Assembly: GCF_025947185.1 (NCBI RefSeq)
Contig: NZ_CP110001.1
Span: forward strand, 2,046,001-2,110,000
Length of the DNA: 64,000 bases
Reading direction: 5' to 3'
DNA from: Flavobacterium sp. N2038
Lineage (GTDB): Bacteria > Bacteroidota > Bacteroidia > Flavobacteriales > Flavobacteriaceae
The position numbers and the translations under genes were made by a program. Positions 36,525 to 45,644 of this stretch are shown here, piece by piece (the first letter of the stretch is position 1; each line of letters begins with the position of its first letter). The notes beneath the pieces are model-generated. The model saw only the letters and a program-made list of their open reading frames with translations. It was not told where the DNA came from and made no database searches.

Positions 36525-37109
36525 TTAAACCTTCACATGTCCCCAGTTTTCTCCGCTGGCAATTCGTCGTATCTGCATTTCGCTTACACCAAATTGTTTG
36601 GCAATCATTTTCAGACGGGTTTTTTGTTCCGGTCTGGCCAGGATTTTTTTAATCAGCATCACTTTTGTGGTGGTTAGCTTACGTCCGTCGGCTTTTAAAT
36701 TATGTTCGATAAGATTCTTTTTAGCCTGAATTACACGTGGACTTTTACGGCTGTGCGCCATCATTTCGGCTTTTGTTGCCCAGCGTAGATTGCTAATATC
36801 ATCGTTGCTGCGATTGTAGTCCATATGCAGAACGTAGGTTTGATCTTCTGATTTTTTCGGAAGGAAATACTGCGCAACTAATTTGTATAAGAAAAGGTAT
36901 TTATTGACGATTTTATCGTCTTTTTTAACTTTAAATCTAAAGGTTGGATATCCATCACTTAAACCTCCTTTTAGAAGGCGCCCGTTTTCAATTTCATCTG
37001 TGAAGCTTATAAGTCGGCCTCGATTTGAAATGGCATATTTTAATTGTAATGAAGCATTTATTTCTATTTCCTTGAACTGTTCGTTTGGATAAAATCTATT
37101 TTGTGGCAT
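36525..37109 (-). CDS. NUMOD4/HNH-like protein with C-terminal helix-turn-helix, probably domesticated
   Basis: 194 residues. The N-terminus resembles NUMOD4 (YAISNRGRLISF). The centre has VLHMDYNRSNDDISNLRWAT, the HNH homing-endonuclease layout, though the first His position reads LHMD and the metal-binding His/Asn set is incomplete. The C-terminus MIAKQFGVSEMQIRRIASGE is a helix-turn-helix (NUMOD1/IENR-like). It is not inside an intron. It may act as a DNA-binding regulator. A -7 box lies 29 bp upstream. Confidence 0.75.
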   Translation of the reverse strand: MPQNRFYPNEQFKEIEINASLQLKYAISNRGRLISFTDEIENGRLLKGGLSDGYPTFRFKVKKDDKIVNKYLFLYKLVAQYFLPKKSEDQTYVLHMDYNRSNDDISNLRWATKAEMMAHSRKSPRVIQAKKNLIEHNLKADGRKLTTTKVMLIKKILARPEQKTRLKMIAKQFGVSEMQIRRIASGENWGHVKV

Positions 37110-37137
37110 TTTCTTTTACATTTGATTTCTAGATTCT

Positions 37138-37145
37138 CAAAGATA
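37138..37145 (-). promoter_or_regulatory. -7 box candidate for the NUMOD4/HNH gene
   Basis: Reads TATCTTTG on the minus strand, an exact TAnnTTTG match 28 bp before the ATG. No clear -33 element. Confidence 0.45.
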
Positions 37146-37332
37146 ACGATAAACCAAAAATGAATGTTATAAGACTGGTTATGAAGTATCAATTTTATGA
37201 TTCTTATAACGCTTATTTAACGTTTTTAAATGATTTTGACAGTTTTTAAGTCAGTTTGAAACTACAAATTATGAATAATGCAGTTTTATGTTTTCGTAGA
37301 AAACGTAAAATTTTAAATAAATTATGGTTAAT

Positions 37333-38097
37333 TTATTGGTCCAGCCAGTTCTTAAAGTTGTTAATTTCTTTTTTGCTGATAATTATTGGGTCATTTTCGA
37401 CTGGAGGAACGGTTAAAATTAATTCGATTTTTTGATGCGAATGTTTTATCACTTCTTTTATAATATTTCGGCTTACGATATATTTCCTGTTTACTTTAAA
37501 AAAGATAAACGGATCGAGGCTGTTTATAATATCTGTAAGCGTATTGTTATAGAGATAACTATTGCCAGATTTGATATAGATGAACAAATGCTTTCCTGAT
37601 GCAGCAAAATAGGTGATTTCGGCTTCGTTTATTGAAATTAGCTTATAACCGTGATTGACCAGAAAATGACGTTGTATTTTACTCGTTTCGGGATTTTCAA
37701 TCTTAACTAATGACTGAAGGGTTGTATTGGTATTAAAATTGTCTTTTATTTTTTTGAATTTGCTTAAAGCTTCAAGTAATTCCTGTTCTTCAAATGGTTT
37801 TAAAAGATAGTCAATTGTAAAATGTTTGAAAACCGAAATGGCATAAGAATCATATGCGGTAATAAAAATAACAGGGCAGGAGATAGTTGTCTTTTCAAAA
37901 ATCTCGAGACTTTTTCCATCGCCCAAGTGAATATCCATAAAAGCGAGGTCGACCGAATTACCGGTAAAAAAAACAACGGCTTCTTTTACTGATTTTAAAA
38001 CTATAATTTCTGCAATCTGCAATATATCTTGTTGCTCTAAAATAGATTTTAGGTAACTCGAAGCAAGGTATTCATCTTCAATAATGGCAATTTTCAT
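37333..38097 (-). CDS. LytTR family response regulator
   Basis: 254 residues. Receiver domain: MKIAIIEDEYLASSYL, phospho-acceptor Asp in LAFMDIHLGDGKSLEIF, VIFITAYDSYAISVF and DYLLKPFEEQEL. The C-terminal LytTR domain has HGYKLISINEAEITYFAASG, FFKVNRKYIVSRNIIKEV. LytTR proteins bind direct repeats upstream of targets. A LytS-type kinase lies 7.5 kb upstream on the same strand, across the SusCD-metalloprotease genes, and is the likely partner. A terminator separates this gene from SusD. Confidence 0.93.
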   Translation of the reverse strand: MKIAIIEDEYLASSYLKSILEQQDILQIAEIIVLKSVKEAVVFFTGNSVDLAFMDIHLGDGKSLEIFEKTTISCPVIFITAYDSYAISVFKHFTIDYLLKPFEEQELLEALSKFKKIKDNFNTNTTLQSLVKIENPETSKIQRHFLVNHGYKLISINEAEITYFAASGKHLFIYIKSGNSYLYNNTLTDIINSLDPFIFFKVNRKYIVSRNIIKEVIKHSHQKIELILTVPPVENDPIIISKKEINNFKNWLDQ

Positions 38098-38217
38098 TTC
38101 TTTTACGATCTGGTTTTAAAACTTACTTTGAACTGAATTCTAAAAATGATTGGTGCAAATATAATTCACCACGGGTTTTTACATGCGATTTTGATGTATT
38201 AAAAATATTTTTTTAGC

Positions 38218-38253
38218 AAAAAAGGCCCTGTTTTTCAACAGGACCTTTTTCAG
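38218..38253 (-). terminator. Terminator of the metalloprotease-SusC-SusD operon
   Basis: AAAGGcCCTG and CAGGaCCTTT pair with one mismatch; A-rich on the left, so on the minus strand a U-tract follows. It lies 14 bp past the SusD stop and before the response regulator. Confidence 0.75.
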
Positions 38254-38266
38254 GATTTAATAGGTA

Positions 38267-39586
38267 TTATAGATTGGGGTTGTTTAATCTCGCGCTTGCC
38301 GGGAAAATAATGGTATAACGTGGATCATTTTGCATCAAAGTGTAAGGATCGCCCTTATAGGTGTGAACGATTTCTTTTTGAGTTGTTCTTCTTAGGTCAA
38401 ACCAACGATGACCTTCAACAGCAAACTCACGCTGTCTTTCTCCGTAAATGAAGTTTTGCAAATCTGTTGCATTCATCGCATTGATATCAGTGGCAAGCTG
38501 ATTGTAACCTGCCTGAGTATATCTTTTTTCGATGAAACTTAGTAATATAGTTTTAGCTTCGTCATTGTTATTTAGTTTTAAAGAAGCTTCAGCTTTTGTC
38601 AAATACAATTCAGATGTTCTGAAAGAACATTTTTGATCGTCATTTCCTGCTTTTAAGAATCTGAAACTGCTACCGCTAGCTGAGAAATAAAGTGGGAAAC
38701 GTAAATCTGTTGTTTTGTTATAAGCTGAAATTAATTCAGGAGACGCGTCAGATAATTTTTTAAGACCATTAATTAAACCGTCTTCTAAGGCTAAAATGGA
38801 TTCTTTTGAATCATATTTTGTAGCCAGAACCGACGTTTCTTTTAGATCAATCAAAGTACTATTGATGGCTAAAGCTTTGTTTGCAGCATCAAGAGATTTT
38901 TGCCATTGTTGCTGATACAAGTAAACACGGCTTTCTAAACTGTACAAAGCAACTTTAGAGAAACGGTAATTTAATCCTTTTGTCTGTGAATCTTTGTTGA
39001 TTAACTTTTCGGCCTGTTCTGTATCTGAAATAATCTGATTGTAAATTACTTCTATACTCTCAGGAATATATGCTTGCTCTAAATCAATTTTTAATGCTAA
39101 AGGAACACCTTTGTCTGATGTTGCAGTTGCAGGATTATATGGTTTTGCGAAAAGGTTAACCAAATCAAAATAAGTCATTGCTCTTAAGGCATAAGCTTCT
39201 CCTATTAACTGATCTTTTTCCGGAGATGCCGGTAACTTTATCGAAGCTTCGTTGATTACTACATTCGCATAAAAGATAACAGTGTATAAATCCTGATAAT
39301 GAAATGTAGTTGTAATATAATCCGGATTTGTATCTTTCCAGATGTAGACATCTTTAAAAGTTGCAAATTCATTATTAGTTTCGTCCATTACCAACTCGTC
39401 TGTACGAACTGTTGTTAGTGATTTATGCTCCGGGTAAGTAGCATATCCTGTAGTTAAAACAGCACGAAACTGATCTAAAGTTTCTGGAATTACTTTTCCA
39501 ACCGGAGTAATATCCAGATAATTATCGCAGCTGCTTATAGCTATAGCCGCAACAAAAAGTAGTATGTATTTTGAGAATTTTTTCAT
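38267..39586 (-). CDS. SusD/RagB-like outer-membrane lipoprotein
   Basis: 439 residues. The signal ends in AIAISSCDNYLDI, a lipobox with the acylated Cys. RAVLTTGYATYPEH, YALRAMTYFDLVNLFAKPYN (TPR-like SusD core) and the C-terminal REFAVEGHRWFDLRRTT are family motifs. SusD proteins form the lid that captures ligands for the SusC pore. The peptide or glycan specificity is not readable, but the neighbouring protease favours peptides. It starts 12 bp after susC. Confidence 0.94.
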   Translation of the reverse strand: MKKFSKYILLFVAAIAISSCDNYLDITPVGKVIPETLDQFRAVLTTGYATYPEHKSLTTVRTDELVMDETNNEFATFKDVYIWKDTNPDYITTTFHYQDLYTVIFYANVVINEASIKLPASPEKDQLIGEAYALRAMTYFDLVNLFAKPYNPATATSDKGVPLALKIDLEQAYIPESIEVIYNQIISDTEQAEKLINKDSQTKGLNYRFSKVALYSLESRVYLYQQQWQKSLDAANKALAINSTLIDLKETSVLATKYDSKESILALEDGLINGLKKLSDASPELISAYNKTTDLRFPLYFSASGSSFRFLKAGNDDQKCSFRTSELYLTKAEASLKLNNNDEAKTILLSFIEKRYTQAGYNQLATDINAMNATDLQNFIYGERQREFAVEGHRWFDLRRTTQKEIVHTYKGDPYTLMQNDPRYTIIFPASARLNNPNL

Positions 39587-39598
39587 CTTTTGCTAATA

Positions 39599-42500
39599 TT
39601 AGAAAGTTACATTACATCCTAAAGTGAATGATTTTGGAACTGGTTGTGCATAAATATTTCCGAAAGTTTCCGGGTCAAAATAACCTTTGTAATCTGAACT
39701 GATGACAAACAGGTTTCTGGCTTCAATATTTAATCTTATACTTTGAATGTTGATCTGATCTGTAAAGGCTTTTGGAAATGTATACCCCAAACGCATACTG
39801 CTCAATCTCATATAACTCATTTCGCTAACCCAGGTATCTAAGTAATTATAAGTATTAATAGGATTACCTCCGGTATACCATTGATAAGCCATCCATGAAT
39901 CACCAGTTCCTGAAGTTTCGCTTGTAATTCCAGGCAAGTTTGATGATGTATTGGTTGGTGACCATGCATTTAGAATATCAGTTGAATAATTTTGGCCTCT
40001 GTCTACCATTGGTCCTTTATATGGAGGTGTTTTTACGGCAGTTTGTTTTAAATTAAAAGCTGCTGCAACTGTAAAATCAAAATTGCTAATTTTAAAAGTA
40101 TTGGTAATACCTCCCGTGAATTTTGGATCTTTATCTCCTAAGTAAACAAATAAATCTCTAAACTCTGCCGGAGTTAAATTTGATTGTGTAAATATACCTG
40201 GCATCTCCAGAGCCAAAGGATCATATAAACCAAAGAAAGTTTGCGTATTTACTGTTTCTCCCTTTTTGTTTACAAATAATGGGTATCCGTTTTCATCGAT
40301 TCCGTTTGTTTTATATCCAAAAACGGCATTTACCGGACGTCCTTCCTGATTTGGTAAATTACTGTTGTCTCTTACAGCAATTTTATCTACATTACTTTTG
40401 TTATGAGCAAAGTTGATGTTGGTTGTCCATTTAAAATTAGGACGTTCGATGTTTTTGGTAGACAAAGAAATTTCATATCCTTTGTTGCTTACTTGTGCCC
40501 AGTTCATGTTGGTGTATTCAAAACCATTTTCAAACGGAATAGCTCTAAGACCGATTAAGTCAGTACTTTTTCTTCCGTAAAAATCAGTGATAATACTTAC
40601 ACGGTTATTAAAAACTCCTAAGTCTAAACCTAAGTTGGTATTGGTTGTTTTTTCCCAACGTAATTTATCGTTTGGCGGACTTAAAACTACAATTGTAGGT
40701 TCTGTTTGTCCAGGAAGAATTGTTGTTGTTCTATTGGAACCTACTACATAAGGAGAAGTATTTTTGTCGATATTTCCCTGTAAACCATAAGAAGCACGAA
40801 GTCTTAAGTTTGAAATAACTTTGCTGTCCTGAAGGAATTTTTCCTGAGAAACCAGCCATGAACCCGAAACAGACCATAATGGTAAATATTTGTATTTTGG
40901 ATCTACACCAAATAAATCTGAACCATCATATCTAACACTTCCAAAGAAACTGTATTTTCTGTTGTAAGTATAGGCAGCTGTTGCAAAGAAAGAGGCGTAA
41001 GCATTTTCGTTTTCAGTTTTAGAGTACATTTTGTAATCTGAATCTTTGGCAAATGTTGAATTTGGAAAAATAATTGGCTGTGTTGTCAGCGTTTTTTCAT
41101 CATATCCAAAACCTTTAGTAGAAACAATTGTAGTGTAGTTTCTTCTGATCTCATTACCAGCCATTGCTTCAATTTCATGTTTCTCCCCTAAAACTTTAGA
41201 GTAGTTAATCATTGTTTTCAGGTTATACTGAAAAAAGTCAGTATTTGCATTCTGGATAATACCACCTTCAGGCAGGAAATAGTTGGTTTTGTTATTACTA
41301 AAATAACCTGATTTTTCTCTTTGCTTTCTGGTGTAATACGTTTCTTTACCAGCAAATTTTTCACTTGAGGTATTGTCTAATTGTAAACCTAACTGGCTGC
41401 TCACTTTTAAATCTTTAGTGATTTTATATTCTGCATCCAATAAAGCTTTTACAGCTCTTGTTTTTAAGTCGTAGGAAGTATTGTTTCTTTCTTCGATAAA
41501 ATTAAAAGGAACTTGAATACCGGAATATCCAGCAATGTCCGGGTCATATTTATAACTTCCATCTGCATTATAAACTGCTAAATATGGATTTACATTTCTA
41601 GAGTAATTTGCCGGATTTGTAAATCCGCCAATATCTGTAAGGTAAGATGAAGTTTTGTTTTCTGAACCAAAAATCCCAACACCAACTTTAAATTTATCCG
41701 TTACCTCAAAGTTGTTTTTTAAGGTTAAGTTGTAACGTTTGAAACCAGTTCCTATTGTTGTTCCTTTTTCGTCATAGTAGCCTAATGAGAAATAGTAGTC
41801 TGATTTTTCACCACCTCCGGATAAACTTAATCCGTGTTGTGTATTGATAGCATCCTGGTACAATAAGTTACCCCAGTTTGTGTTTTGAGTTCTTAAACCG
41901 TTAATAGATTGTTGGGTTGCAGGACTCAAAGCAGAGAATCCACCAGCTCTGAAGGCATCTAATTCATTTGATCCGTTTAGGATACGGGCAACTTCTCCGG
42001 CAGTGTCTCTGTAAGTTAAATCAGCACGACTGTTAAGGTTAAGCTCTAAATCTACTTTTTGATTAGAATCTAATAAGTTTAATTTTGAAAATTCAGGTCT
42101 TTGTGTAATAAATGTGTTCGTGTTTAAGTTCACGACCATTTTACCGCTTCTTCCTTTTTTTGTAGTAATTACAATTACACCATTTGCTGCACGTGCTCCA
42201 TAAATGGCTGTTGCTGCGGCATCTTTTAGAATCGTAATATCTTTAATATCATCAGGGTTTAAACCTGCAATAGAGTAGTTTGCCAAAACATCGATATTGT
42301 CTTTATCGTAGTTCTTAGGAATGTCATTGTTTTCTAATGGTAAACCATCAAGTACCCATAAAGGATCCTGAGTACCAGAAAGAGAAGCTGTACCTCTAAT
42401 TCTGATTTTAGCTGGCGCTCCCGGTGCTCCCGATGGAGTAGAAACAGCAACTCCCGCAATTTGACCTACAAGCAATTGATCTACGCCTGAAACTCCTGTT

Positions 42501-42937
42501 TGCTGAATATTTGCCATTTCGACTTTTGAAATAGCAGCAGTAAGTTTTCTTTTTTCGATTTTTTGATATCCGGTTATAACAACCTCCTGAAGTTTTGCAC
42601 TTTCAGATTTTAGATTAATAGTATAGTCTTTCTGAGCAGACAGATCTAAGGTATAGGGCTTGTAGCCCATAAAAGTGATTCTTAATGAAGTAACTTTTTT
42701 TCCTATTTTTAATTGAAACTTACCATCAAAGTCTGTTGTAGTTCCAATACTTTCACTTTGTAGAATTCCGGTTTGCGAAGTTTTGCTTCCAATAGAATTA
42801 TTCTCAACAAAAATAGAAGCACCAGGAATTGGTGAATGGTCATTTTCATCCAGAATGATTCCCGTAATAGTTCGGTTATCCTGCGAGTATCCTGCGATGG
42901 CCAGGAACAGCAGTAAGGCTTGTAAAATTTTTTTCAT
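39599..42937 (-). CDS. SusC/RagA-like TonB-dependent outer-membrane transporter
   Basis: 1112 residues. A signal peptide (MKKILQALLLFLAIAGYSQ) precedes a CarboxypepD_reg-like domain (TITGIILDENDHSPIPGASI ... TTDFDGKFQL), then a plug with VVITGYQKIEKRKLTAAIS, GVAVSTPSGAPGAPAKIRIR and ATAIYGARAANGVIVITTKK, and a large beta-barrel ending in an aromatic-rich PVPKSFTLGCNVTF. It imports ligand energised by TonB. It sits 12 bp before SusD and 16 bp after the metalloprotease. Confidence 0.96.
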   Translation of the reverse strand: MKKILQALLLFLAIAGYSQDNRTITGIILDENDHSPIPGASIFVENNSIGSKTSQTGILQSESIGTTTDFDGKFQLKIGKKVTSLRITFMGYKPYTLDLSAQKDYTINLKSESAKLQEVVITGYQKIEKRKLTAAISKVEMANIQQTGVSGVDQLLVGQIAGVAVSTPSGAPGAPAKIRIRGTASLSGTQDPLWVLDGLPLENNDIPKNYDKDNIDVLANYSIAGLNPDDIKDITILKDAAATAIYGARAANGVIVITTKKGRSGKMVVNLNTNTFITQRPEFSKLNLLDSNQKVDLELNLNSRADLTYRDTAGEVARILNGSNELDAFRAGGFSALSPATQQSINGLRTQNTNWGNLLYQDAINTQHGLSLSGGGEKSDYYFSLGYYDEKGTTIGTGFKRYNLTLKNNFEVTDKFKVGVGIFGSENKTSSYLTDIGGFTNPANYSRNVNPYLAVYNADGSYKYDPDIAGYSGIQVPFNFIEERNNTSYDLKTRAVKALLDAEYKITKDLKVSSQLGLQLDNTSSEKFAGKETYYTRKQREKSGYFSNNKTNYFLPEGGIIQNANTDFFQYNLKTMINYSKVLGEKHEIEAMAGNEIRRNYTTIVSTKGFGYDEKTLTTQPIIFPNSTFAKDSDYKMYSKTENENAYASFFATAAYTYNRKYSFFGSVRYDGSDLFGVDPKYKYLPLWSVSGSWLVSQEKFLQDSKVISNLRLRASYGLQGNIDKNTSPYVVGSNRTTTILPGQTEPTIVVLSPPNDKLRWEKTTNTNLGLDLGVFNNRVSIITDFYGRKSTDLIGLRAIPFENGFEYTNMNWAQVSNKGYEISLSTKNIERPNFKWTTNINFAHNKSNVDKIAVRDNSNLPNQEGRPVNAVFGYKTNGIDENGYPLFVNKKGETVNTQTFFGLYDPLALEMPGIFTQSNLTPAEFRDLFVYLGDKDPKFTGGITNTFKISNFDFTVAAAFNLKQTAVKTPPYKGPMVDRGQNYSTDILNAWSPTNTSSNLPGITSETSGTGDSWMAYQWYTGGNPINTYNYLDTWVSEMSYMRLSSMRLGYTFPKAFTDQINIQSIRLNIEARNLFVISSDYKGYFDPETFGNIYAQPVPKSFTLGCNVTF

Positions 42938-42953
42938 GTTTTGGGGTTATGTA

Positions 42954-45548
42954 TTAAAAGGTTGTGTTATTTAGGGCTTTGTCAATTCTTTGTATTAAAT
43001 CATTATAATGGTTTTGAGTCGATTGATCTCCGGTATTTCTTTTTGTTTTTAAAAGCTGAAGCACTTTACTCAATTCTCCTTTTTTATCAGAGGTAACTTC
43101 TGTTACTCTTTTTATAGAAGACTGATTAATGTTTCTTGCCATTTTATCATTTTCTAAAGTGCTGCACAAATGCGGCATGTTTAAAGTCTCTTGTATATTG
43201 AGTACTTTTTTAGCATCTGTTTTTTCAAATAATTTATTTGTAGAAACAATTAAAACATCAACATAATTCTTTTGTGTCATACGCTCCAGAATGGTCAAAG
43301 ATTTGTTTTGAATTGTTCCGGCAAATACACTTTGATGTATCTTTTTGAATAAATCATTTACGGTAAAAACCTTTTCGGTAGTTTTATTTCTTTGATATAA
43401 TTCATTTTCTGTTATTCTTAATAAACGATCATCACTAAATAAATCATACAAAATGCCACATTGTAATTCTCTTGACAGGGTGTAAGGAGTGTACTCATAA
43501 GGTCCAAACGGAGAATCTTTAAGCGGATTTGTTTTGTCCAGAATGTCATTAAAAAATAGCCATTGCGGAATTGTAATCACATTTTTAATCAAATAATCGG
43601 CAGCTCTTTTTTGGATCGTAGCCGGAACCGGAACATAACTTTGCTTATTATCACCGTGAACTGTTTCGTTAAGATAGATACCTCCAATATTGTTCATTAC
43701 ATGACGATTGTACAATTGCCATTGTCCGATGGTTCCTATGTACAGTTTGCCAGTCTCGTAGTACGATTGGTCTTTATCATATGTCCAGTTTAAGATATTG
43801 TCTACAACGCGTTTTAAGTTTTTTAAGCCATATTCGCTTGCTTTGACAGCGTCGTTTCCTAAATCCTCAGATTGTGAGCGCGGATCGATTATAGATTCCT
43901 GTTGTTCGCCATAAAAGTAAATGGGGTCATTTTGATGTTTGGTAATTAAGGCGTTTAGTTTTGCAGTTTCGTTCTCGTTAGGCGCATACCATCTGTAACC
44001 CCATTCAATAGCATATTTATCGTATTCGCCAATTTTTGGCGTAATTACGGTAACATTGTCTTCCGGTTGAGCCACGTAATTATAACGTGCGTAGTCCATG
44101 ATTGAGGGAGCAGTTCCGCCCATTTTTGCTGTAAATTCTTTAGAGCGCAAAGACTCCACATCATAAGCAAAAGAAGATCCCATATTATGTTTCAGTCCAA
44201 AAGTATGCCCCACTTCATGCGAGGATACAAAACGTATGGCTTCTCCCATATGTTCGTCACTAAATTTATTCCCTCTTGCTTTTGGATCAATTGGTCCGGT
44301 CTGAATGCGCATCCAGCTTTGTAATGAAGTCATAACATTATGCCACCAGATAATATCGGCTTCAATAATTTCACCACTTCTAGGGTCAACCACAGAAGGC
44401 CCCATAGCATTTGATTTGGGAGATGCAGCGTATGTAATTACCGAGTAACGAACATCATCTACATCAAAATCTAAATCATTTTCTGTTGGCTCTTTGGCAA
44501 TAATAGCATTTTTAAATCCAGCTTTTTCAAAAGCAGCCTGCCAATCGTGAACACCATCAATAATATACTTTCTCCATTGTTTTGGAGTAGAAGGATCAAT
44601 GTAATAAACGATTGGTTTTTTTGGCTCTACTAATTCACCTTTCAAATATCGTTCTTCATCTTCTTTTTTGGGTTCTAAGCGCCAACGGGTAATTAATTCT
44701 TTTTCAAGCATTGCCTGTTGTGCATCGGCAAAATACCAATGCTTTTCGCTAAAGAAACCAATTCGGTTATCAGAAAAACGAGGTTTCATTGGAGTTTTAT
44801 CCAATAAAATAATATTACTTGTCACACCAAGCGTTACCGATAGAGCCGGTCCGCCCTCGCTAACAGAAGTTGTTAGCTGTGATTTTACTACAATGTTTTT
44901 AGGGAAAGATTTTAATCCTTCTATATAAGACAAATCAGATTTTACAGAACCCCCAAAACCAATATTGTTTAAAACATCATTGAAGCTTTTTTGTTTTCCG
45001 TCAAAAATCTTATTTACTTTAATAACTACAGCGGTCGAATCGTTGTTTTTGGTTTCAATATCAAAAACTTCAATAATAGATTCCGAAAAATTATCACTAA
45101 CAGAAGCTGTAATTGCATCTTCTTTAGGAGAAGAAACTTTAGGGACATATGATTTTACCCAAACTTTCTTTGCAATCGTATCTTTATAAAAGGAGATTAT
45201 TTTGTTTTCATAATTCATTCCTTTATTTAATCCGGCTTCATTAACCTGAAATGGAACCTGAGATAATTTGTTTACAACCAGAAATTCTCTTTTAAATAAA
45301 CTATCCTGAATTTCGAAATAAACATCAGTCTTAACCTGAATGATATTGAATAATCCTTTTTTGATTGTACCTTTTTTTACCAGGTCATTATATTTTTTGC
45401 CCTTTTTAGAGTCAGTTGAATCTTTTGCAATTTCGGTTTCGGTTTCTTTTTTCTTTTTCTTCTGAGAAAGAACGGTAACAGGAGCCAATAAAAATAAAAT
45501 AAGTAAGCAGACTAATTTTACATGATGCAGGAATGCCTTTTCCCTCAT
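42954..45548 (-). CDS. Exported zinc metalloprotease (DUF5117/DUF5118, metzincin motif)
   Basis: 864 residues. The N-terminus VKLVCLLILFLLAPVTVLSQ is a signal peptide, followed by a Lys-rich segment. FVSSHEVGHTFGLKHNMGSS contains the metzincin zinc motif with His444, Glu445, His448 and His454. ADIIWWHNVMTSLQSWMRI and SIMDYARYNYVAQPEDN are typical of Bacteroidota DUF5117/DUF5118 proteases. It should cut proteins or peptides outside the cytoplasm and feed the SusC/SusD pair whose genes follow after 16 bp. This is the first gene of that operon. Confidence 0.94.
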   Translation of the reverse strand: MREKAFLHHVKLVCLLILFLLAPVTVLSQKKKKKETETEIAKDSTDSKKGKKYNDLVKKGTIKKGLFNIIQVKTDVYFEIQDSLFKREFLVVNKLSQVPFQVNEAGLNKGMNYENKIISFYKDTIAKKVWVKSYVPKVSSPKEDAITASVSDNFSESIIEVFDIETKNNDSTAVVIKVNKIFDGKQKSFNDVLNNIGFGGSVKSDLSYIEGLKSFPKNIVVKSQLTTSVSEGGPALSVTLGVTSNIILLDKTPMKPRFSDNRIGFFSEKHWYFADAQQAMLEKELITRWRLEPKKEDEERYLKGELVEPKKPIVYYIDPSTPKQWRKYIIDGVHDWQAAFEKAGFKNAIIAKEPTENDLDFDVDDVRYSVITYAASPKSNAMGPSVVDPRSGEIIEADIIWWHNVMTSLQSWMRIQTGPIDPKARGNKFSDEHMGEAIRFVSSHEVGHTFGLKHNMGSSFAYDVESLRSKEFTAKMGGTAPSIMDYARYNYVAQPEDNVTVITPKIGEYDKYAIEWGYRWYAPNENETAKLNALITKHQNDPIYFYGEQQESIIDPRSQSEDLGNDAVKASEYGLKNLKRVVDNILNWTYDKDQSYYETGKLYIGTIGQWQLYNRHVMNNIGGIYLNETVHGDNKQSYVPVPATIQKRAADYLIKNVITIPQWLFFNDILDKTNPLKDSPFGPYEYTPYTLSRELQCGILYDLFSDDRLLRITENELYQRNKTTEKVFTVNDLFKKIHQSVFAGTIQNKSLTILERMTQKNYVDVLIVSTNKLFEKTDAKKVLNIQETLNMPHLCSTLENDKMARNINQSSIKRVTEVTSDKKGELSKVLQLLKTKRNTGDQSTQNHYNDLIQRIDKALNNTTF

Positions 45549-45616
45549 TTTGATGTTAAGTTTAAGTTAATTTTTTGCCGAAACTATTCGATTTTAGCTC
45601 AGAAAAAAAACAAAAC

Positions 45617-45644
45617 GGAGTGAGTGGCTTTTTTTTAGGAGTGA
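45617..45644 (-). promoter_or_regulatory. Direct repeat TCACTCC x2, candidate response-regulator site
   Basis: On the minus strand TCACTCC occurs at 45644-45638 and 45623-45617, exactly 21 bp (two helical turns) apart, 70-95 bp before the metalloprotease ATG. TAGTTTCG, one mismatch from TAnnTTTG, lies between it and the ATG. The upstream copy overlaps the last codons of the kinase gene. Confidence 0.4.
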
